From Nelumbo lutea (taxonomy: Eukaryota > Streptophyta > Magnoliopsida > Proteales > Nelumbonaceae): a stretch of 64,000 bases of DNA. Within the stretch, counting starts at the first letter, position 1. Every line of letters starts with the position of its first letter. The stretch is from NCBI GenBank assembly GCA_022828595.1, contig JAKGHH010000001.1, positions 118,866,999 through 118,930,998 of the forward strand. Reading direction: 5' to 3'. Of the stretch, positions 37,201-49,200 are shown one piece after another. The notes under the pieces were generated by a model. That model was given only the letters and a program-made list of their open reading frames with translations. It searched no databases and had not been told where the DNA came from. The position numbers were made by a program, and so were the translations under genes.

Positions 37201-40200
37201 TCAGCTTTAACTGAGTCACCAAAACCAATTGGTCCTGAATACATGGCCACCACCATACCTAAATGGTTCCTGAACACACCCCCTATGCCTGCCCTCCTCG
37301 GATTTCCCATAGAATCACCATCAAAGTTCAGTTTCATTTTGTTTTCAGATGGGGGTTTCCACTCTACTCTCACATTGTCCTTTCTTCTATCTGTTTGTTC
37401 CACTTTTAACCGCTTACTTAATATCTCTTTAGCTGAAAAAGCTCAAAAGAGTTCCAACATTTTTACCCAATATGCATCTGTGACTTTTATGGTTTCAACC
37501 AGCTGCTCCTTAGACCTGCTATTATCATTAAAGATTCTATGGTTTCTTTCTTCACAAATGGACCACACCACTGCAGCCCTTGCTGTCCACATAATTCTCC
37601 CTTTCCTTTTTGTCTGCCTCAGAAAGTTGGAGTTGAATAGGCTTACAACATCTTGCAGGGGAACCCATCTGCAATCGAAGAGAGAAAATGATCAAATGAT
37701 GGAAACAATCACATAAAAAAATGCTATTTTAAACCAATAAAAATGCTATGTTAGTCCCAAAGGGTTGTAGAACGGAAACTCACTTGTGGATTGGTGGTAG
37801 AGATCTATAAATCCTGTTGTTAACTTGTTGCTACCTTATTTTTTCATAGTTAAAGTACATTTATATTAGTGATTATAATTCAAATGACTATATCTGCATT
37901 ACAAAAAGTCACCTCTATGAATATTGCAGTGAGCAAAAAGCTAAATAACAAAATTTGCAATCAGATCTTTTTCCACTAAAACTCAAGGAACATTTAAAAA
38001 ACATAAATTCATGCACCAAAACCTCATCCCCTTGATTTTTATATCAATTTCAGTTCTCTTGATATCCTTGAATTTCTTCAATATCCAGTCATATCCAATT
38101 TGATATGATCCTCTTGCAATCCTCAAGAAGGAAAAATGTGGTATAGAGTATTGGATAATATTAGGTTAGAATGAAGATAGAGAGCATAATTTACACTTTG
38201 GAATTTAGGATATTGAGGTACTCTACTGTCCCTTTACACTAAGGCTTCTACATGCATGCACATGTACTGTTGTTTTTGATAAGGAACATAAATTTCATTA
38301 ATTAAAGATAATAGATTGAGTACAAAGACTGGAAAAGTCCAGTCACCCATCAAGAATTCCAAGATAACTTAATTACACATTTTTTGATCAGTAGAAAATG
38401 ATTTTATTATAATATTTGGAATGTAGAAGTGATTTATACAACTTGTTTAACCAGAGTTTCAATCCCCCAAGTACAAACCCAAATTACATGGATGTCCAAA
38501 ACAATCGTTGGCTTGTTGCCTCATAACCCCTTGTTTAGCTATGGGAATCAGCTAACCCATTTTCACACCTTCTAACCCACTTAAATTCAACCACTATTTT
38601 CTTTTGCAATCTTTTCCACTTCCCTTAGCACATGCTGAAGGGTCCAAGGAATACGTCTGTTGGATTTAGCCCAAGAGATAACTACTTGTCAGTCTCCTTC
38701 CACCTCGATCAGCCTTAACCCCAGCTGGTTAGCTAACCTGAGGCCTTGCAGTAAAGCCAACAGTTCAACCTTCAAAGAGTTTCCCAAACCATTTGGCCTT
38801 GAAAACATTGTCAAGATCCTCCACTTGGAGTTTCTGATAACCTCATTTGGCCTTGCACTATTTGTTTTGAGATAAATACCATGTTTTACCTACACAACGG
38901 CCCAACAAACTCATCAGAATACAGCTTGCCCATGCCCTTTAATTTCTCATCCCTTTTTTACATTTCCCAACAAAGAGCCTGCACTTTAGGAGGGATTGGT
39001 TTGCACCAAATTTCTCTTATTGGGATATTTACCCCCTTAGGTTTTGAGCTGATGAGAAGGCTAAAGAAGGAGAAACAAGGGAATATGCCATCAGATGAGG
39101 GGTACCAAACTCTACTATCCAAAAGATTTTGATACAAAAAACTTTTTCTAGAAGAGAGAGTAGGAGCAAAAGGGAGTTACACCCATTATCCCTTGAATCT
39201 CTTCTGAAACCAAAGTCCCAACTTAAACCATGTTCTAAGAGCAAAATCTAGAAACAGGTTCAGCCATAAGGTTTGCTAAAGAAGAGTAGAATATTGGGAA
39301 TTGTAATTTAAGTGGCGCATCCCCAAGCCAGAGGTCTTCCCAAAATAGAACTATGTTCCCACAACCCACACAAACCAGGTGAAGTTAAGAAAGGTAGGCA
39401 ATACTTCAAATATTGCTTTCCAAGGGGAATATGAAGCAGTGAGGTACAAGTTTTGCATCCCAACCATTGCTTGCTACACCATGAATGCTTTCAATAACCT
39501 TGTGCCATAGTCTATTTCCTTCTAAGGGAAATATCGAAAGCTACTTTCCTAGAAGAGTTGTATTCCTTTTGATCAGATTCCCAATACCCAATCCTCCCTG
39601 CTCCTTAGGTTTCGCATCTATTCTCACTACACCAAATGATTTTTCTTCTCATCTCCTGTCTCCCATAAGAAGTCCCTCATCATTTTTTCTAGCCTTTTAG
39701 CTATAACTGGGATCCTAAAAGTGGATAGGTAGTGGGTAAGTAGCTAGGGTGGATTTGATCAAGGTTATTCTTCCTCCCAAAGAAATAAAATATAGCTTCT
39801 CTTCCATAAGGCTAACTTTTTAGCAAACCTTTCCACTATTGGTTTTTAGAAGCTATTTGCTCTTGGGTTTCCTCCCAATGGCATACCAATGTACTCTAGA
39901 GGCCAATTTCTTTCCTTACATCCTAAGATTTCCGTCAACAAGTGAGTGTGCTCCTCTTCCAAATTAATCCCTGCCACACGACTTTTTCCCCAATTGATTT
40001 TCAGATTTGATATCCTTTGGAAGCGGTCATCTAAGGCTTTCATGTTCCTTACCTTAAGTTTTGTACAATCCTCACGGAAAATGATTATGTCATTTGCAAA
40101 TTGCAAGTGAGTCAAAACCACCTTCTTTGATCCTTCCTTCTAATTCTCCAACCTCTAAATTGGTTTTCAAAATCAGTCTTACTGGTCAATCTACTTGGGA

Positions 40201-43200
40201 CCTTTGCAATATGGGTGAATAAGAAAGGGGGCAGAGGCTTTTAGTTGGGAAAAAAAATCCTTAGCCACTCCATTGATCATAATTGAGAAGTGTTTTGAAC
40301 TAATACATCTTTTTATCCACTTTCTCCATCTTCTTCCCACTCCAATTTTTATAACAAACTTAGGAAGAAATTCCAGTCCACCATATTATAGGCTTTTTCC
40401 AAACCCAACTTGCATATTAGACCTTCTCCTCCTTGCTTTTTCAATTTAGACACATTCATTTGCCACAAGATTTTGGTCAATTATTTGTTTTCCCTCCACA
40501 AAAGCTCCTTGATTTTGGGAGATCATTAAAGGCAAAACAAACTTAAACCTTCCAACCAAGACTTTTTTTGCAATGATTTTGTAAAATTTACCCAGAAGAC
40601 TTATAGGTCTATAGTCCTTTGGAGTTATTGCTTCTTTCTTCTTAGGCACTAGAGCTAGGAATGTGACATTTGCTCCTGGTGAAACTTCCCCCTTGTGATA
40701 GAATTCAGCAAGCGCCTCCATTAAGTTAGCTTTTATAATTGCCCAACAATCATGATAAAATGCCATCGAGAAGCCATCAGGTCATGGGGCTTTAGATCTT
40801 TCCATTGAAAAGATTGCTTCATGAACCTTCTCCACATTGAAGTTTCTTACAAGAAGAGCTGCTTGGTTTTCCAGTAATCTAATCCAATCCAACTCTCCTA
40901 GTTCTGTATTCCTTTCTCCTTAAGAGGCAAAGTTTGATTTGAATTGCTCCACAAAACTTTTGATTATTTTCTCATACAAAGTTATCTCCTGACCTTCAAC
41001 CTCAATGCTAGAGATCGTGTTGTTTCTTCTTCCATTTGCACAGAGTGAAAATATTGTGTTACCATCACCCTCCAAGAGTCATTTACATCTTGGTTTTTGT
41101 CTCCAAGAGATTTCCTCCTTTCTCAGGAGCTCCTCTAACTTGACTTTTTGATCTTTCCTCCACACTAATCTCTTTTTGGGCTTCCTTCTTGTTTAGCTCC
41201 TCAATCCTTTTAGCAATTCTTTCGTTTGATTCTTCAACTCTCCCAAACTCTTCTTTATTCCACTCCTTGATTTTTTCTTTTGGTCTATTCAATTTCTTTG
41301 TAAATCTCATCCCTCTATTGCTCACATTGATTCCACCTTCATCTCACCATTCTTTTATTTTCTTAATAAACTTTTGTACTTGCAACCACATATTTTCTAA
41401 TTTGAAAGGTGTAGGGGTAGGGCTTCCAAGGTGAGTGTCCTTGTCTAGGCTCAAAGGATAATGCTTAGAGCACTAGGGTTTGCCCATAAATCTTCCTGCT
41501 CAATGGACAAAAGTAACCTATCCAATTTTGAACAAACTTAATTTTCCTGGAAATTGGACCAAGTAAAAGAGGCTTGCAGGAAGTTTTATTTTTGTTTTTA
41601 TATAACTTTAAAGACTCCACCACAGTATTAAATTTCCTCATGCTTGTGGTTATAGTCTGGTTTGGGTTATTAGTTTCACTTGTGTACCTTATAACATTGA
41701 GGTCTCCACCCAAGCACCATGGTCCCTCCCATAAACTCCTAATTGCAGCTAATTCCTCATAGAAAACGTCCCTTTCTCTATATGAGTTGGGGCCATACAC
41801 ATTTGTTAATACTTAACACCTACTCTCTTTCATCACTCATCAATTTAGCTTTTATTGACATTGAAAATTGTCCAATCACCAGATAGGCGCAACCCGAGAT
41901 ACCTCAAGCCTAGTGATGAGAACAAAATAGGGATTGAAGACTAGTCGAGTGAACAAAACAACAATGACGATTCTGATAGAGACGAAATGCTAAGTCTGGG
42001 AAGTCTGTCTTTGAAAAGCAACAATGATTTTTTTGAAATAGAAAGTTTGCATGCAGAGCTGTTGTTTTTAGAGGAAGAGACTGAAGAGGCAGGTGGTGAG
42101 AAGGCTAGAAATGGTGAAGAAAATGGTTCTAAAGCTGTGAAAACTCCTCCCTTCGTCGAGGGAGCTGACCCTGAGTCTAATGAACTACAGGATGTTGGTG
42201 AAGAGGGACAAGAATCGACTGTGAGGATGGATGCGAGTATTCTAGTGTCGGAAACACAGAGAAAGGTCTTCCAAGTGGGTAGGTCGTCAGGAAGTGATTC
42301 TTTCACCATGTCTACTTCACAACCTTGTCCAAAAAGGGGAAAGGCTTTAAAACCAGTTGTCGCCTGTCAGCAAGTCATTTCCGGTGATTCTAGTCCTACC
42401 CCCGTTCTATCAGGTATGGGTGTTAGTTCTGTTTTAGGTACTGACTTGTTTGCTCTGCCTGTAACAGATATCCCAGCTTCCCATCCTAGAGGTTCTGATG
42501 CAAGAAAGAGGGTGATAGTGGAAGGAGGAGAGAGGGTGTTGGAAGGTAGTAAGGGGGAGGCAGACAAAATTTGGGAGTTGATCTGTTCAATGATGGAGGA
42601 ACAAAATAAAAAGGAAGGACTCGGAGAAAGATGCTGTAGCCAAAATAAGTGTGAGCAGGGTAAAATTCTTCCTCAGACATTGGCTGGAAAGGATGAAGAA
42701 AAGAAAGATGATGATTACTGTATTAGGAAGGGGGTGAAAAAAGGAACAAATAAGAAAAAAAGATCTGAAGTGGAAAGGCTAATTTTAAACATTGAGGGGG
42801 ATTTAGAATTCAATGGTAGAGGGGATAGGAGGAAGGGCCTAAAATAAGGAGAATATGGCCTCTTATTGGGTTCTTTTGCTACTTCGTCTCGATGAAAATT
42901 ATTAGCTGGAATGTAAAAGGGTTAGGGAGTACAAGGAAGAGAAGGGTGATCAAAGACCTACTCCGAAGGGAAAAACCTGATATTGTGCTGTTACAAGAAT
43001 CCAAATTGATGGAATTAGATGGGAGATGGGTGAGGAGTTTTTGGAGGTCTAGAGGTTTAGGTTGGAACTCGGCTCCTTCTTGGGGAGCCTCGGGGGGGGG
43101 GTTGTAACACTGTGGAGGGAGAATGTGGTGGAAGTAGTGGAAGAATTGATAGGCAGATTCTCAGTTTCCATTAAGTGCAAGAATGTAGAGAATGGGTGTG

Positions 43201-46200
43201 TATGGGTTTTAACCAATGTTTATGGCCCTAATTCCTATATAGAGAGAGGAATGAGATGTGGGAGGAACTATATGCAATCAAGGGGCTATGAGATGGTCCT
43301 TGGTGCTTGGGCGGGGATTTTAACGTTGTTAGATTCTCCGATGAAACTAGTAATCTCCAACAGGTAATCTCAACAAGCATGAGGAAATTTAATGGTTTTA
43401 TTGAAGATTGTGATATGAAGGAAATACTTCTGCTGCAAGCCAGTTACACTTGGTCCAACCTTCAGGAAACCCCTTTGTGCTTGAAGTTGGATAGATTTTT
43501 ATTTAACCTTGCCTGGGAGAATAATTTGGAAAACTTGGTTGCTAGGGCTTTACCTAGGGTCACCTCCGATCACTGTCCTATCCAAATAGGTACCGAGTCT
43601 TTTCCTATAGGACCCAAACTTTTTAGATTTGAAAATATGTGGCTTACCCATCCAGATTTTGTGAAAAAAGTGAAGGAGTGGTGGGGTGAGGAGGAGAGGG
43701 GGGTAAGATGGAAGGGGATCAAGTTCCACAAGAAATTAAAAAGGTTGAGAGCCAAAATAAAAGAGTGGAATAGAGATCAGTTTGGTAGAATTGAGGAGCA
43801 AAAATTGAGCCTAATCTCTCGAATAGAGAACTTGGATGTAAAGGAATCTCACAATGGGCTGACCGAGGATGACAGAGTGTTAAGGAGACAATTAAAAAAG
43901 GATTTGGAAGATGTGTTATTGAGGGAAGAAATCAGTTGGAGACAAAAATCTAGACACAAGTGAATTAAGGAAGGCGATGGGAATACTAGATTCTTCCATG
44001 ATTTGGCAAATGAGAGACGAAGAAAGAATTTTGTGACCAAGCTAGAGATAGGAGAGGAGGTGTTACCAACCAGGATGACATAGCCAAAAAATTTGTGGAC
44101 CACTTCAAATTGATTTATAGAAGGCCTTTAAGAGAGAGGACAATCATGGAAAGGGTGGATTGGCCAAGAATTGATGGAGTGGCAAGGTGGCTAGAAAGGG
44201 ATTTCGAGGAAGAAGAGATTAAGAAAGCTGTTTTTATAATGGATAGATCCAAGGCTCCAGGTCCAGATGGCTTTACAATGGGTTTTTATCAAGACTGTTG
44301 GGAGGTGTTGAAAGAGGATCTAGTTGAAGTCTTTAAGGAATTTGCAGACAATCACACTATAAGCCTTGGAATTAATGCCACCTTTTTGGCCTTGATACCT
44401 AAGAAGAATGATGCCAACCACCCAAAAGATTATAGGCCTATTAGTCTGGTGACAAGCATCTATAAAATTCTGGCTGAAGTGCTCTCATTGAGAATCAAAA
44501 TAGTCCTCCCCTACCATCATTAGTGAAACCCAGGGGGTTTTCATTCAAGGGCGACAAATAACAGATCAGATCTTAATTGCGAATGAGTGTGGTGGAAATG
44601 AAAATGTCTAGCAAGAGAGGATTCATTTGTAAATTGGATCTTGAAAAGGCCTATGATTTGGTGGACTGGAAGTTTCTATTGGAGGTTATGCAAAACTGTG
44701 GACTTGGGGACAAGTGGTGTAGTTGGATCTTTGGGTGTATCAGTACTTGTCACTACTCTATTCTGGTAAATGGTACGGTGAGAGACTTTTTTCCAGCTTG
44801 CAGGGGTGTCAGGCAAGGAGTTCCACTTTCACCCTTCCTTTTTACCTTGGTAGCTGATGTGATTAGTAGGATCATTACTAAGGCTGACAGCGAAGATGCC
44901 ATTAGGGGTTGGAGAATAGGGAGACACCAAGTCCCCGTCACCCACCTTCAGTTTGCAGATGACCTAATGATTTTTTGTGAAGGAGGTCTTAGTGAAAAGG
45001 TAGCAAACATAAAGGAGATAATGAAAGGATTTGAAAGTGTCTCTAATTTGAGAATAAATCTGGAAAAGAGCTGCATAGCGGGTATTAATTTGGAGGTAGG
45101 GGAGGTCGAGGCTATTGCGGAGTGTCTTGAATGTTCCACCTCTGCTTGGCCTATGTCATATTTAGGGCTTCCTTTAGGGGCAAATCCTAGGGAGTGTAGC
45201 TTTTGGACCCCAGTGATAGAAGATTGAGAAGAGATTAGCCTCATGGAAGAGGAACTATATCTCTTTAGGAGGGAGAATTACCCTAATGAGAGCTACCTTG
45301 GCTAACTTACCTACCTATTATTTGTCTGTCTTTAGGATACTAGTTGGGGAAGCCAGGAAACTGGAGAAGTTGATGAGAGACTTCTTATGGGAGCCGAGAC
45401 AAGAAAAAAAGGATCACTTGGTTAATTGGGAAATTGTGTGCAGAAGTAAAGAAGAGGGGGGCTTGGGAATTAGGAGGGTAATTAGAAAGAATCAAGCTCT
45501 GTTAGGGAAATGGTTGTGGAGATGGCCTTTGGAAAGAGAGAGATTGTGGCATGAGGTGGTGGGAAGCATTCATGGGAGGTCAGAGAACGGATGGGATGCT
45601 GGTGTATCGAGGCAAGCTAAACTAGCAACACCATGGAAGGCTATTCACAACACCCTTCCTCAATTCCTCAATTTTATCAGGTACGAAGTTTGTTCTGGCA
45701 ACTTTGTTCTTTTTTGGGAGGATATTTGGGTAGGAGACTCACCGTTAAAGGACTTGTTCCCTTCGCTTTTTTCTATTTCTTTGTACAAAAAAGAGGTGGT
45801 CTCAAAGTTTGTTTCACCTTTGGGAACACCCTTAGATCCTACTTGGGATTTTAGGTTTTGTAGAGGACTTAGGGATGTTGAAATTAAGTCTCTTTCTATT
45901 TTGCTTGGTTGTCTTAATCAGGTTTGTTTGGATCCCTCCAAGCCAGATAAGAGAGTTTGGACTCCTAGACCCATTGGAACCTTCTCTTGTGCTTCTTTTT
46001 CAAGTCCATCTCTCAACTTTCTTCTCACCAACCCTTTTTGTTTAAAGAAATTTGGTGCAGGCCAGTCCCCCCAAAAATTATGGCTTTTTGTTGGGAAGTA
46101 TTCCATGGGAAAGTAAACACTTTAGAGAACCTACAAAAGAGAAGGCTTTTTCTCTGTATTTCTCCTAATTGGTGTATCCTTTGTAGAGCTCACGGTGAGG

Positions 46201-49200
46201 ATTGTTACCATCTACTAGTATCTTGTCCCTTTTCTTCCGACCTTTGGGCTTGGCTACTTTCGTTGTTTGGGGGTAGTTGGAGTTTACCAGCAGAAGTTCA
46301 CATGCTCTTCAACCATTCTACCTTTTATTGGCTTACAAAAATAGGGAGAATTATGTGGAGATGTGCTCGTGCTGCTTTGACTTGGACTCTTTGGGAAGAA
46401 AGGAATCTCAGAATTTTTTAAGACAAGGAAAGGAACAACCAAGATTTGAAAGACTGTGTGTTTAAATAGGGCATTACATTGGCTAAAGACCTTGGAAATC
46501 TTCCATCAATTCTCCTTTAATGACCTTTGGAGAAATTGGTCAGCAGTAGCAAGGTGCTCATCTTTAAAGGACAAATCAATTACAAGCTAGTCTCCTCCAC
46601 CCGAAGGCTCAATAAAGTTGAACTTTGATGGAAGCAGCATGGGCAATCTAGGATTATCCAGAGTGGGGGGTGCTTTGAGAAATGAGAAGGGAGAGATTTT
46701 GTTGCTCTACTCAGGTGCCTTGGGAATTGGGAACTCCATCAGGGCAGAACTTTTAGCTGTTGTACAAGGCGTGCAATTTGCAAACTAGCTGGGGGTACAA
46801 CACCTAATAATCGAGGGGGATTCCAAAGTGGTGGTGGGTTGGTTAAAAAATTCTGAACAGGCTATGTGGCGATACAAGAATGAAATGAAGAAATTTAGTT
46901 GGTTGACAAGGAATATGTTGGTCACTATACAGTGGGTGGGGAGATCAGCAAATACTTTGTCAAATGTGTTAGCTAAGCAAGGGGTAAATAGGGGAGAATT
47001 ATTTTGGGCTCAGTTGTGATTATCGTTTTTCTTTTCTAGTTTAGTTGTAAGATTCAAGGAGGGGCTGCAGCGCGTGCCTCTCGTTGGGATGATGTATGAA
47101 CTCACTCTAAAGTTGCTTCTGAATCAATAAACTTATTATTATTCATCAAAAAAAAATTGTCCAATCACTTCTTCCTAGCACTCCACCTCATTCTTCCACA
47201 TCATAAGAATACCCCAGAAGCCAGAAGCACCCCAAGAAGGGGCAAAAATCCAACTCAGTCCTATACTATTACAAATGCTTCTTATCCTTCTTTTGTTCAA
47301 TTCAAAGTGCTTCGTTTCTTGCAGCATTACAACAGTCGGGCTTATGCGTGCTATTGATTTTATACAATTTAAATTCTCAACACGAGAGTATATCCATCAT
47401 GTTTCTGTTGACACATAGAGGCAAGTGTATGTGGGTATATTTTTCTTTTCATTTTTCAGAACCTTAAATTAGTATATAAAAGGCATACTTAGGTACCTAT
47501 CTTCTTCTAGACAATGGATGTAAGGCTAAGAATTTTTCTCTCGATGTCTATATTCCTTGCTAACTAGCAAATTTTGATATATGTTTACCTATTAAAAAAA
47601 AAAATTTAAACCAACTTTGGAAATTCATGGTTTTGTAGGAATGTTTATCTTGATTGGCTATCATTTTAATCAAATTTGATTTATGTAACCATGATTTTGT
47701 CAGGATGCAACGCAAAAAAGGTCAGTTTACATCGTCCAAGGTATGTTCTGATGAAATGGGTTCATCAAGTGGTACACTAGGTGGACAAGACGAGCCACAA
47801 CGAGAAACTATGTAAGTCCTGTGCTATATTTGATTTCCTTTGTTTATCTTTTTTCTTTTTAAACTTTGTCCTTTTAACCCTTTATTTTAGGGTGGCATTA
47901 TATTTGATTTCCTTATGCTGTCACGTTTTTTAATAATCTTTATATGTTCTATGTAGATGTCAACACTGTGGCACTAGCTCAAAGTCCACTCCAATGATGC
48001 GTCGCGGACCAGCTGGTCCGAGGACTTTGTGCAATGCATGCGGACTTATGTGGGCAAACAAGGTTGGTATAAGCATAGACGTTGATCAATATGGTTTTCT
48101 TTCTTCATTATGTTTAGTTATATTAATTTTTGTTAGAGGGCCTCTCTCCCTCTGAATTAGACATGGCAAAAGGTTGACCCAACCCGTGAACCCGACCCAA
48201 CCCAACCCGAAAAAGAAAATGACCTGACCCGACCCAAAAAATGGGTTGGGTTGGGTTGGGTCATGGGTCAACCCGCTGACCCAATTGCCAAGTCTAATTG
48301 GGATTATTTATGCATTGTTAGAGTTTCCACTCAATTTTTTCTATTTAGTCTTTACTTTTTATTGTTTACTCTTTAAATTGTTAAATGTTCAAGTTTTTAT
48401 TTTATATTTGGAATTTTAAGGTTAATTCTTTTAATTTTGACATTTTTCATGTAAAATTTCTTTATTTTTTCAATTTCAATTATTTTTTGGGATGACCCGA
48501 ATTGACCCATTGGTCAACCCTAATCCGAACATTTAGGGTTAGGGTCTAGCATTTGACAACCCAACCCGAAATCAATCCGAAATACCTTGACCCAACCCGA
48601 ACCCAACCCACCCAACCCGATTGCCAGGTCTACTCTTAATGCAATTGACACTTTTACTTTTCCAAAATAGTTCTATCATAGTAGAAAATTTAAACTTCAA
48701 TTCTTGCCAATGGCAAAACCATTCAGAGAGGAGGGAGAGGGGCAAAGAGAATTTATTGATACATAGCAGTGTCCCTAAAGGCCCTTCCTTACCAAGCACA
48801 TCTCTCTATCCCTTGGTATACCTGGCGATTTTGTGTTTCTATCATTAGTGTTGTACCTTGGTGCGTTTCTTATATCATCCTTTTGGCTTTCTAATTGGCA
48901 TCTCATTATTTGCGTTTCAGTACTACCTTCATCTGATTTCCTAGACAAAGAGGGTTATTTATTTCTTTTGAAAGGTTTAAGTATTGTATTACTGAAAATT
49001 GTGAGATTACATCAGGCACCCATGTACACCAAGGGACTGAGCCATGGTGATGTAGGACCAGCTTAGTTCTAGTCCTTAGAGAATGTTGAATGGTGTTCTT
49101 GATCATAGTTTTATGGCTGTCAATGGCTGTAATGGCTTCTTAAAGGAATAAGAGAGAAAATGGGGAGAGGAAGGAGAGAGAAAATACCTGGAATCACTCA

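Larger units (their letters stand above)
41880..47152 (+). mobile_element. LINE B: 5.3-kb L1-type LINE
   Basis: Plus-strand L1 with ORF1 tail, endonuclease, reverse transcriptase, zf-RVT and RNase H, then 3' UTR and A-run. AAAATTGTCCAATCAC occurs at 41864-41879 and 47153-47168, an exact 16-bp target duplication that fixes the ends. The start lies inside ORF1, so it is modestly 5' truncated. It is the best-preserved LINE in the window but has frameshifts and stops. It sits inside LINE A in the opposite orientation. Confidence 0.95.
28684..47703 (+). other. GATA gene intron 3 (19.0 kb)
   Basis: GT...AG intron of 19,020 bases that splits the CCT domain. It holds at least six LINE pieces (E, F, D, C, A, B), a Tourist-like MITE and a minisatellite. 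Stretches 28690-30600, 31120-32100, 32925-33675 and 37720-38270 are AT-rich, with only a (CT)n run noted. Confidence 0.9.

Noticed and set aside
41987..42847. 286-codon open frame as a possible host gene
   Set aside because: It sits between the LINE B start and the LINE ORF2 ATG, has the acidic low-complexity composition of the ORF1 tail seen in LINE D, and lies inside the 16-bp target duplication.
47740..47741. Alternative donor AAG|GTATGT in GATA exon 4
   Set aside because: Joining it to exon 5 shifts the frame and destroys the zinc finger, while the donor at 47812 keeps the finger intact.
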